Below, one piece after another: positions 57,165 through 64,000 of a stretch of DNA of 64,000 nt (position 1 is its first letter; every line of letters begins with the position of its first letter). The notes below the pieces were generated by a model. That model was not told the DNA's origin. It did not search any database and saw only the letters and a list, made by a program, of their open reading frames with translations. Origin of the DNA: Klebsiella grimontii (GTDB taxonomy: Bacteria; Pseudomonadota; Gammaproteobacteria; Enterobacterales; Enterobacteriaceae). A program made the translations under genes and the position numbers. The DNA is taken from NCBI RefSeq assembly GCF_900200035.1, contig NZ_FZTC01000019.1, forward strand, positions 186,001-250,000, read 5' to 3'.

Positions 57165-58765
57165 GCAACCTCCTTGCTCGGGGATGAAAAGTGGGGAATC
57201 GCGGCGATAAGCTCGCGGGTATAGTCATGCTGCGGGGCGCTGAACAGCCGGCTGACGTCGCCGTGTTCAACCACCTGGCCCGCCCGCAGCACCGTCACGC
57301 TGTGGGCGATACGGCGCACCGTCGCCAAATCGTGAGTGATAAACAGATAGCTCAGCCCGAGCTGCTGCTGAAGCTGCTGCAGCAGGGCGAGAATTTGCGC
57401 CTGCACCGTGACGTCCAGCGCTGAGGTCGCTTCATCCAGCACCAGGATCGTTGGCTCAAGGATGAGGGCGCGGGCGATGGCCACCCGCTGCCGCTGGCCG
57501 CCGGATAGCTCGCGGGCGGTTCGCGACAGCAGCTCCGGCGCGAGCGCCACGCGGGCAGCGACCGTTTCCACGCGCTGGCGTCTTGTCTCGGCGTTGAGGC
57601 GGTCAAAGTTTTTTAACGGCTCTTCGATAATCTCAAACAGCGTTTGCCGCGGATCCAGGGACGCAAAGGGGTTCTGGTAGACGAACTGGATTTTACGCCG
57701 CAGCTGGCGGAGCGCCTCGCGGCTGAGATGCCCGGCATCGATACCGTCAATAGCGATATGGCCAACATCGGCCTTTTCGAATCCCAGCAGGATCCGCGCA
57801 AGGGTGGTTTTGCCGGAGCCGGACTCGCCGACCAGCGCGTGGGTGCTGCCCCGTTTCACCTCGAAGCTCACGGCGTCCAGCGCCTGTAAATGCGCGCGGC
57901 CGAGCGAAAAACATTTGCTGATGCCCTCTACGCGGATCGCCGGGGTCGCCAGCACGCGCCCGCTGGCCGGGGCAATGGTCAGCGTCGAACCCTGGAGATC
58001 GCTGAGCAGTTGGCGGGTATAGGCGTGCTGCGGCGTGCGCACCACATCGCCGGTCGCGCCCTGTTCCTGAATTTCACCGTGGCGAAAGACCAGCAGTCGG
58101 TCGGCGCGTTCCGCCGCCAGCGCCAGATCGTGGGTCACGAACAGCACCGCCGTGCCGGACTCCCGGCGCAGCGTATCCAGCAGGTCGAGGATCCGTTTTT
58201 GTACCGTCACGTCGAGGGCGCTGGTGGGCTCATCGGCAATGATTAAGTCGGGTTTCAGGGCGATGGCGATAGCGATCAGCACCCGCTGCTTCATACCGCC
58301 TGAAAGCTGGTGGGGATATTGATCGATGCGCTGTTCCGGGTGGCTCAGCCCAACCTTCGCCAGCAGCGCCAGCACCTGCGCTTTACGCTCTGCGGCGCTG
58401 CTTTGCTGATGCAGGCGCAGGATTTCGCCCACCTGCGCGCCGATAGTTTTTACCGGATTCAGGGAGTTGCCCGGATCCTGAGGCACCAGACTAATCCGCG
58501 CGCCGCGAAGGCCGTCGAGGCGTTTGGCGGACCAGCCGCTGATCTCTTCGCCGTTAATCAAGATGCGCCCGCTGTCACGGCGCGCGTTATCGGCCAGCAG
58601 GCCAATAATCGCCTGCGCGGTGGTGGTTTTACCTGAACCGGATTCGCCGACGAACGCCAGCATTTCGCCGCGTTTTACCGCAAAACTGACGTCGTGCACC
58701 ACTTCGCGCCATTCGCGCTGCGAACGATAGCTGATGCGCAGATTCTCGACGGTCAAAACATTCAT
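57161..58765 (-). CDS. Dual ATP-binding protein of a peptide/nickel-type ABC transporter
   Basis: 534 residues with two complete ATPase domains, the usual fusion of DppD and DppF equivalents. Both have Walker A GESGSGKTT, and signatures LSGGMKQR (first) and LSGGQRQR (second) are visible, each with Walker B and H-loop (LFVTHD; LFITHD). It powers the two permeases encoded just upstream in the operon. Overlaps both neighbours by ATGA. Confidence 0.92.
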   Translation of the reverse strand: MNVLTVENLRISYRSQREWREVVHDVSFAVKRGEMLAFVGESGSGKTTTAQAIIGLLADNARRDSGRILINGEEISGWSAKRLDGLRGARISLVPQDPGNSLNPVKTIGAQVGEILRLHQQSSAAERKAQVLALLAKVGLSHPEQRIDQYPHQLSGGMKQRVLIAIAIALKPDLIIADEPTSALDVTVQKRILDLLDTLRRESGTAVLFVTHDLALAAERADRLLVFRHGEIQEQGATGDVVRTPQHAYTRQLLSDLQGSTLTIAPASGRVLATPAIRVEGISKCFSLGRAHLQALDAVSFEVKRGSTHALVGESGSGKTTLARILLGFEKADVGHIAIDGIDAGHLSREALRQLRRKIQFVYQNPFASLDPRQTLFEIIEEPLKNFDRLNAETRRQRVETVAARVALAPELLSRTARELSGGQRQRVAIARALILEPTILVLDEATSALDVTVQAQILALLQQLQQQLGLSYLFITHDLATVRRIAHSVTVLRAGQVVEHGDVSRLFSAPQHDYTRELIAAIPHFSSPSKEVA

Positions 58766-59613
58766 GGGCGTTCTCCGCTAAATTGACGGCTGATGCGGTT
58801 GGCGGCGAGCACCACCGCGATCACCGCAAGGCCGGGAAGGGTGGTGAGCCACCAGGCGGTGGAGAGATAGTTACGGCCCTCGGCGATCAGCAGCCCCCAC
58901 TCCGGAACCGGCGGCGGCGTGCCGTAGCCGAGAAAACTCAGGGTTGAGAGCGCCAGAATGGCCTGGCCGAACTGGAGGGTGGCAAAAGCCAGTACCGCGG
59001 TGAGCGAATTGGGCAGAATATGCCGCCAGAAAACGGCGAAAAAGGTGCCGCCGCTGCCGTACGCCGCTTCGACGAAGTCGCTGTGGCGCACGCGAACCAC
59101 TTCCGCTCGCGCCAGGCGGGCAAAGCTGGCTATTGCCGCGACGCCGACCGCGACGGCGGCGTTAAGGGTGCCGAAACCGAGCAGGATGATGACCGTCAGC
59201 GACAACAATAAAGAGGGGATCGCCAGCAGCACGTCAACCAGCCGCATGATCGCCGACTCCACGCGTCCCGCCAGCGCACCGGCCAGGGTGCCCAGCGCGG
59301 TACCGATGAACAGGCCGATCGCCACCGCCGCCAGCGCGGCGGAGAGGGAATGTACGGCGCCGTAAACAATGCGGCTCCACAGATCGCGACCCAGCTGGTC
59401 GGTACCCAGCCAGTGGCCGGCCTGCGGCGCCAGCCGCTGGGCGCCGGGAAGGCCCTCCAGCGGGTTATACGCGGTAAACAGCTGCGGGGCGATCGCCATC
59501 AGCGCGGCAACGATCGTTACCGTCCATGCCAGCAGCAGGCCGGGCTGAACGCGTAGCGTACGCCAGTTTACCCTGCGGCGGCGCGCGGCGATTGCGTAAT
59601 CCACCAGGCTCAT
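58762..59613 (-). CDS. Peptide/nickel-type ABC permease (DppC-like)
   Basis: 283 residues, about six membrane helices. Characteristic periplasmic element GHWLGTDQLGRDLWSRIVYGA and EAA-like loop AAYGSGGTFFAVFWRHILPN place it with DppC/OppC. Heterodimer partner of the next gene upstream. Overlaps neighbours by 4 bases. Confidence 0.9.
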   Translation of the reverse strand: MSLVDYAIAARRRRVNWRTLRVQPGLLLAWTVTIVAALMAIAPQLFTAYNPLEGLPGAQRLAPQAGHWLGTDQLGRDLWSRIVYGAVHSLSAALAAVAIGLFIGTALGTLAGALAGRVESAIMRLVDVLLAIPSLLLSLTVIILLGFGTLNAAVAVGVAAIASFARLARAEVVRVRHSDFVEAAYGSGGTFFAVFWRHILPNSLTAVLAFATLQFGQAILALSTLSFLGYGTPPPVPEWGLLIAEGRNYLSTAWWLTTLPGLAVIAVVLAANRISRQFSGERP

Positions 59614-60554
59614 ACGGCACCTCCGATAACGGTTTTCAGGCGCGGGTCGAACAGCGGCATCAGCAGGTCAACCAGCAGGTTAATCAGTACGAAACCGAGG
59701 GCGGAGATCATCACCACCGCCTGCAGTACCGCGATATCCTGATTATTGACGGCCTGCTGCGTCAGCAGTCCCAGACCGCCGCGACCAAACACGGTTTCGG
59801 TAATCAGCGCTCCGGCGATCAGTTCCCCCAGCAGCAGACCGGCAATATTGAGCACCGGCAGCAGGGCGTTGCCGGTAACGTGCCGCCACAGAACGCCGGT
59901 TTCGCTCAGGCCTTTGGCGCGGGCAACGGCGACAAACGGCTGCGCGGCGACCTGATCCAGACTGTGCATCAGGATTTGCGCCAGCGGGGCGGAAATCGGC
60001 ACCGCGACGGCAATAATGGGCAAAATCAAGCCCTCAACCGGTCCCGGGTTGATCACCGGGATCCAGCGCAGCTGAAAGGAGAACAGCTGAATCAGGGCGA
60101 TACCGAGCCAGAACGTTGGCAGCGAGATAAACAGCACCGGCAGCGATTGCAGCGCGTTGCTCAGCCAGCGCAGACCCGGTAGCCGTGAGGCGAGGGCGAG
60201 GGTGAACGCCAGCGCCACCGCCAGCGCAAAAGCGGGCAGCGCCAGGCTTAATGTCTCCGGCAGGTTGCTGGCGATAAGCGCGCTGACCGGCAGCCCGGCC
60301 TGCAGCGAATAGCCAAAATCGCCCCGCAGCATGGCCCATAGCGTGTGGAAATATTGCTTCCACAGCGGGCTATCGGCCCCGTAGGCGAGGCGCATTTCGG
60401 CGATCTGCTCGGGGCTCAGTCCCAGATCCGGGTTCTGAAACTTGATCAGTACCGCATCGCCGGGGAGCACCTGCAATAGCGCGAAGGAGAGAGTAAACGC
60501 CGCCCACAGCACCAGTAGTCCCTGGCCGGAGCGCCGCAGAAGATAGTGGCTCAT
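59610..60554 (-). CDS. Peptide/nickel-type ABC permease (DppB-like)
   Basis: 314 residues starting MSHYLLRRSGQGLLVLWAAF, typical of DppB/OppB, with the EAA loop ARAKGLSETGVLWRHVTGNALLP. The ATG at 60554 has AAGGAG; the frame extends to 60668 without a site and overlaps the binding-protein gene. Forms the pore with the DppC-like protein. Confidence 0.9.
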   Translation of the reverse strand: MSHYLLRRSGQGLLVLWAAFTLSFALLQVLPGDAVLIKFQNPDLGLSPEQIAEMRLAYGADSPLWKQYFHTLWAMLRGDFGYSLQAGLPVSALIASNLPETLSLALPAFALAVALAFTLALASRLPGLRWLSNALQSLPVLFISLPTFWLGIALIQLFSFQLRWIPVINPGPVEGLILPIIAVAVPISAPLAQILMHSLDQVAAQPFVAVARAKGLSETGVLWRHVTGNALLPVLNIAGLLLGELIAGALITETVFGRGGLGLLTQQAVNNQDIAVLQAVVMISALGFVLINLLVDLLMPLFDPRLKTVIGGAV

Positions 60555-60564
60555 CGCAGACTCC

Positions 60565-62187
60565 TTAGTGCTTTTCCAGCCACGCGCCGTAGAACGACGG
60601 GCGGCCAACCGCTTCAAAACTAACGCCCTTAACCCACGGCGCGCCGGCAAAGACCTGCGGTTCTTCAAAAATCGGGATTACGTAGGCGTTATCCAGCAGA
60701 TAGCGCTGGGCGTCGCCGGTCAGCTGGAGGCGTTTTTGCGGTTCGACTTCGGCTGAAATCGCGGTCAGCAGCGCGTTGAGCTTATCGTCGCGGAAGCTTT
60801 GCACTTTGTCGCTGGAGCCGCCTTTTTGCAGCAGCGCGTCGCGGTTAGTGGGGAAGAACATGCTCTTAACCACATCCGGGTCGGCGCGGCCCACTTCCGA
60901 TACGGTGAGCGGCGTTTTTAACGGGTCGAGGCTATCCAGCGTACGGCTACCGGCATCACCGGCTTTGACCGCCAGCGCAACGCCGACCTGACGCCACTGC
61001 TGGGCGATAAGCTGGAGCACCTCTTTGTTTTGCGGCTGGGGCAGGGATTCATAGACGGTTAACGCCAGCCGCTGGCCATCTTTGACCCGTATACCGTCGG
61101 CGGCCGGTTTCCAGCCCGCCTCATCCAGCAGCTGTTTCGCTTTGGCCGGATCGAAAGCCAGCCTGTCGCTGAGGTTAACGTATCCGGCCGCGCTACTGGC
61201 GACGACGGAGGTGGCCTGCGGATAGTTGGCGGAGAACAGGGTTTCGACCACCTGTTTCGCGTCGGTGGCGTGCAGTAGCGCCTGGCGGACGCGCAGGTCG
61301 GCAACCAGCGGGTTATCGGGGCGGAAGCTGAGGCTGTCGTTGACGCCGCGCGTCGGAGCGGCATAGATTTTAAAGCCTGCATCGGTGGCCTGCTTTTCAT
61401 CGTAGGCCTGCACCTGGCGGATAAAATCGGCCTGGCCCGCCAGCAGTGCGCCAATACGCACGCCATCCTCCGGGGTGACGATATAGGTTATGCCGTCGAG
61501 ATTGGCTGGTCCCTGCTGGGCGAGGCTTTTTGGCCCCCATTGATAATCTTTACGCGCGACCAGCGTGAGTTCACGCCCCGGTTTTTCATCTTTAACCGTA
61601 AAAGGCCCGGAACCAATAATATGGCGGGCGTCCCCCAGCTCTTCAAAATTACGCGCCAGGGTGCTGAGGGAAACCAGTCCGGAGCCGATGGTCGCGGTGC
61701 CCTGCAGAAATCCCGGCGAGGGCTTTTTAAAGTAGAATTTTACCGTCAGCGGATCGATGACTTCGCTACGATCGTAATTATTAATCACCTCGGAAACCGG
61801 CAGGCGGCGCGCTTTATTCCCAAGCCCGTAGGTATCAAAGTTTTTGGCAACCGCATTGGCGTCAAGCGGGGTTCCGTCCGAGAAGGTGACGCCAGGGCGA
61901 ATCTTAAAGGTATATTCGGTTTTATCGGCGTTAACGCTCCAGCTTTCGGCAATCCAGGGTTCGACTTGTAGGTTTTCGGGATTTTGCCAGGTCAGCTTAT
62001 CGGTTATTTGATTCAGGATACCGCCGTTGGGATAGAACCCGCCAGCTGGCGGATAAAGATTAGTATGCGGCTGCTGCTCAAGATAAATTAACGTGCCGCC
62101 TTTAACCGGCGTATCGGCGGCCCACGCGGAAAAGGCGCCGCTTAAAAAAAGTGCCGCCAGCGCGGGCAGGCGAAAACGGGTGTGCAT
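60565..62187 (-). CDS. Peptide-type ABC substrate-binding protein (KPN_01854-type)
   Basis: 540 residues. Signal peptide ends SAWA-A; family 5 solute-binding protein with TPVKGGTLIYLEQQPHTNLYP, SWSVNADKTEYTFKIRPGVTFSDGTPLDA and FSANYPQATSVV. It belongs to a family named after a Klebsiella locus and co-occurring with luciferase-like monooxygenases. First gene of the six-gene operon, so the promoter lies in 62188-62394. That region contains a repeated GCATTT (14 bp apart), of unknown meaning. Confidence 0.88.
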   Translation of the reverse strand: MHTRFRLPALAALFLSGAFSAWAADTPVKGGTLIYLEQQPHTNLYPPAGGFYPNGGILNQITDKLTWQNPENLQVEPWIAESWSVNADKTEYTFKIRPGVTFSDGTPLDANAVAKNFDTYGLGNKARRLPVSEVINNYDRSEVIDPLTVKFYFKKPSPGFLQGTATIGSGLVSLSTLARNFEELGDARHIIGSGPFTVKDEKPGRELTLVARKDYQWGPKSLAQQGPANLDGITYIVTPEDGVRIGALLAGQADFIRQVQAYDEKQATDAGFKIYAAPTRGVNDSLSFRPDNPLVADLRVRQALLHATDAKQVVETLFSANYPQATSVVASSAAGYVNLSDRLAFDPAKAKQLLDEAGWKPAADGIRVKDGQRLALTVYESLPQPQNKEVLQLIAQQWRQVGVALAVKAGDAGSRTLDSLDPLKTPLTVSEVGRADPDVVKSMFFPTNRDALLQKGGSSDKVQSFRDDKLNALLTAISAEVEPQKRLQLTGDAQRYLLDNAYVIPIFEEPQVFAGAPWVKGVSFEAVGRPSFYGAWLEKH

Positions 62188-62394
62188 GGTGAATTCCTTT
62201 GTTATCTATTGTTTGGTCATCATCGGGCGCGCGTTTTAACAAAGGAAGTGAGGATTTGCGCTAAGCATTTGCATAAAAAGCATTTATACCCGGTTCGATT
62301 TTTGGGGGCTGGTATTCATATGCGTTTCAGCTGAGACTCAAACTGGATAATTTAATGACTGAGAGATAGTCAGCGTAATAAAGGGATAGCGACG

Positions 62395-62964
62395 ATGCTG
62401 AAGTATTTACTGATGTTGGCGGTGACGGTGCTGGCGGGCTGTACCAGCGCACCCAATTTGCCCTCTACCGATACCATTATTAAGGTTAAACCTATTGAGT
62501 CGGGCATCATTGCCAATTCGAATAAATACAGCTATCGATTCTTCCGTAAAGGGGTGCCGCAGGAGTACCAGCGTTATAATACTTTCTACGAACGCTTCAA
62601 TAAGGTCGCATCCGGCGTACGGGTGAATTTTGTCGTGAAACAGCATGAGGTTGTTGCGGAATATCTGGTGGTGCTTGACAAGCGCAGGCTGGATGCCAGC
62701 CAACAAACTGTATTAACCAACCAATATAAAGCGACGGCGCTGGATAACGAGCATCTTGGCGTGCTGTTTAAAGCGACCGGTTTCTGGTCAACCGTGGATC
62801 CCAATGAGCTGGATGACGCTTATCGGCTTGCCAGCCCGGTGGTGGTGTCAATTAATGACAACACGCAGACCATTAGCACGCTGGGGACGATCGCCCTGAT
62901 TCCGCTGGTACCGCTATTTCCGCTGGTGATGATGTACGGTTGCGCGACGGGGCCGTGCGTGTAA
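62395..62964 (+). CDS. Hypothetical lipoprotein
   Basis: 189 residues, not recognised. Lipobox VLAGC with Cys16 and Thr at +2, favouring the outer membrane. Charged middle portion (FRKGVPQEYQRYNTFYERFN) and a hydrophobic C-terminal stretch TISTLGTIALIPLVPLFPLVMMYG that could be a membrane segment, followed by a Cys-containing tail CATGPCV. The presence of two membrane elements is unusual for a lipoprotein. AGGGATAGCGACG precedes the ATG. Confidence 0.75.
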   Translation: MLKYLLMLAVTVLAGCTSAPNLPSTDTIIKVKPIESGIIANSNKYSYRFFRKGVPQEYQRYNTFYERFNKVASGVRVNFVVKQHEVVAEYLVVLDKRRLDASQQTVLTNQYKATALDNEHLGVLFKATGFWSTVDPNELDDAYRLASPVVVSINDNTQTISTLGTIALIPLVPLFPLVMMYGCATGPCV

Positions 62965-62969
62965 AGGGG

Positions 62970-62999
62970 AAATAAACCTCTCCCGCTGCGGGGAGAGGT
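62970..62999 (-). terminator. Intrinsic terminator of adhP
   Basis: ACCTCTCCC / GGGAGAGGT stem (62976-62999) with a short GC-rich loop; on the minus strand it is followed by UUUAUUU. It also lies just after the convergent lipoprotein gene. Confidence 0.8.
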
Positions 63000-63006
63000 C
63001 CGACGA

Positions 63007-64000
63007 TTAGCGGCGGAAATCAATGACCATACGACCGCGAATCTGCCCCTGTTCCATCTCTTTAAAGATCGCGTTGATATCGCCCAGCGGGCGCAGGGTG
63101 ACTTTCGGTACGACTTTACCTTCTGCGGCGAACTGGAAGGCTTCGGTCAGATCCTGACGGGTGCCTACCAGTGAACCGACCACTTCGATACCGTCGAGGA
63201 CCAGACGCGGAATGTCCAGGCTCATTGCTTCCGGGGGCAAGCCTACCGCCACCACGCGTCCACCGGCGCGAACCGCGTCTACCGCTGAGTTGAACGCCGC
63301 TTTGGCGACGGCGGTGACCACTGCGGCATGCGCGCCGCCGGTTTTCTCGTGAATGATTTTGGCCGCGTCTTCGCTGCGTGAGTTGATGGTCAGGTCCGCG
63401 CCCATTTCCGCGGCCAGCTTCAGCTGTTCATCGTTAACGTCAAGGGCGATCACTTTGGCGTTAAACACGTTTTTGGCGTACTGCAGCGCCAGGTTGCCGA
63501 GGCCGCCGAGGCCATAGATGGCGATCCACTGGCCGGGTTTGATATGGGAGACTTTTACCGCTTTATAGGTCGTCACGCCCGCGCAGGTGATGCTGCTGGC
63601 CGCCGCTGAATCCAGCCCGTCCGGCACTTTGACCGCATAATCGGCCATGACGATGCACTCTTCCGCCATACCGCCATCGACGGTATAGCCGGCGTTTTTC
63701 ACCGAGCGACACAGCGTTTCATTGCCGCTGTTACAATATTCACAATGCCCGCAGCCTTCGAAGAACCATGCGACGCTGGCGCGATCGCCCGGTTTCAGAG
63801 AATGCACGCCGGGGCCGACCTGCTGTACGACGCCCACGCCTTCATGGCCCAGAATGACCCCGGTTTTATCGCCAAAATCGCCGTTCTTAACGTGCAGGTC
63901 GGTGTGGCATACGCCGCAGCAATCCATTTTTAATAGGGCTTCGCCATATTGCAGTGGACGAAGCGTTTTTTCCGTAACATTGACCTGATGATCTTGCGTG
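63007..64000 (-). CDS. adhP: Alcohol dehydrogenase AdhP, 5' end cut by window edge
   Basis: 331 residues visible of an expected 336-337. Reading continues through the right edge ([20 protein letters not shown] before [10 protein letters not shown]), so only about six N-terminal residues are missing. Catalytic zinc ligands lie in CCGVCHTD and GHEGVG, structural zinc in [15 protein letters not shown], and the NAD site in [10 protein letters not shown]. Ethanol/propanol-preferring medium-chain dehydrogenase. Position after fdn matches E. coli. Confidence 0.96.
   Translation of the reverse strand, partial: TQDHQVNVTEKTLRPLQYGEALLKMDCCGVCHTDLHVKNGDFGDKTGVILGHEGVGVVQQVGPGVHSLKPGDRASVAWFFEGCGHCEYCNSGNETLCRSVKNAGYTVDGGMAEECIVMADYAVKVPDGLDSAAASSITCAGVTTYKAVKVSHIKPGQWIAIYGLGGLGNLALQYAKNVFNAKVIALDVNDEQLKLAAEMGADLTINSRSEDAAKIIHEKTGGAHAAVVTAVAKAAFNSAVDAVRAGGRVVAVGLPPEAMSLDIPRLVLDGIEVVGSLVGTRQDLTEAFQFAAEGKVVPKVTLRPLGDINAIFKEMEQGQIRGRMVIDFRR

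Noticed and set aside
59526-60182. 218-codon plus-strand frame rich in Gln, Arg and His opposite the permease genes
   Set aside because: Composition is that of antisense to membrane-protein codons, and it spans the permease gene boundary.

Overview
The window is a chromosomal segment of an enterobacterium, most likely Klebsiella or a close relative (Raoultella, K. oxytoca group). Its backbone follows the E. coli/Salmonella gene order around the replication terminus: yncE, ansP, yncG, pptA, yddH, nhoA, narVWYZ, narU, smvA, yddG, fdnGHI, adhP. The proteins closely resemble their E. coli and Salmonella counterparts, while the gene blocks between these landmarks (cat-ben, talarate, two flavin monooxygenase import operons) are typical of Klebsiella. 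Coding DNA is GC-rich and densely packed. I see no tRNA, rRNA, transposase, integrase or CRISPR array.

Layout. 1-3.2 kb: yncE behind a Fur-like box, a small lipoprotein, and the asparagine permease ansP. 3.5-11.8 kb: a P-loop kinase-like gene, then an eight-gene operon (two flavin monooxygenases, an M20 deacetylase, a GNAT acetyltransferase and an amino-acid-type ABC transporter with two binding proteins). Its content matches the Bacillus ytm/tcy operon for salvaging sulfur from S-alkyl-cysteines. 11.8-15.9 kb: an MFS sugar-acid transporter, L-talarate/galactarate dehydratase and a divergent LacI-family regulator with palindromic operators. 16-18.4 kb: yncG, pptA, then a small AT-richer insert with a RelE/HigB-type toxin-antitoxin pair and an orphan membrane protein. 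18.4-24.1 kb: a catabolic unit of a ScrY/LamB-like porin, a GPH symporter, a GH78 rhamnosidase-like enzyme and a RhaS-like regulator. 24.2-29.4 kb: yddH, an Fe3+-type ABC transporter and nhoA.

29.5-37.7 kb holds the second nitrate reductase with its transporter (narUZYWV). 37.9-40 kb holds the smvR/smvA biocide efflux pair. 40-47.3 kb carries an IclR-family regulator, catBCA and benABCD, which together convert benzoate through catechol to the beta-ketoadipate enol-lactone. 47.3-53 kb has yddG and fdnGHI, the nitrate-linked formate dehydrogenase with an in-frame selenocysteine UGA and a visible SECIS hairpin. A CcdAB-like toxin-antitoxin pair and araJ follow. 55.1-62.2 kb is a six-gene operon of a peptide/nickel-type ABC transporter, a luciferase-like monooxygenase and a two-domain carboxymuconolactone-decarboxylase/AhpD-type protein. 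Its substrate is unknown, and it is the best candidate here for an undescribed pathway. A lipoprotein and the 3' 98% of adhP close the window.

Two themes stand out. First, several loci are self-contained nutrient-scavenging modules with their own import, conversion and regulation (S-alkyl-cysteine, talarate, rhamnosides, benzoate, and the unknown substrate of the last operon). Second, a family of REP/BIME-like palindromes sits between genes at seven or more places, including inside an ABC operon and inside narU-narZ.
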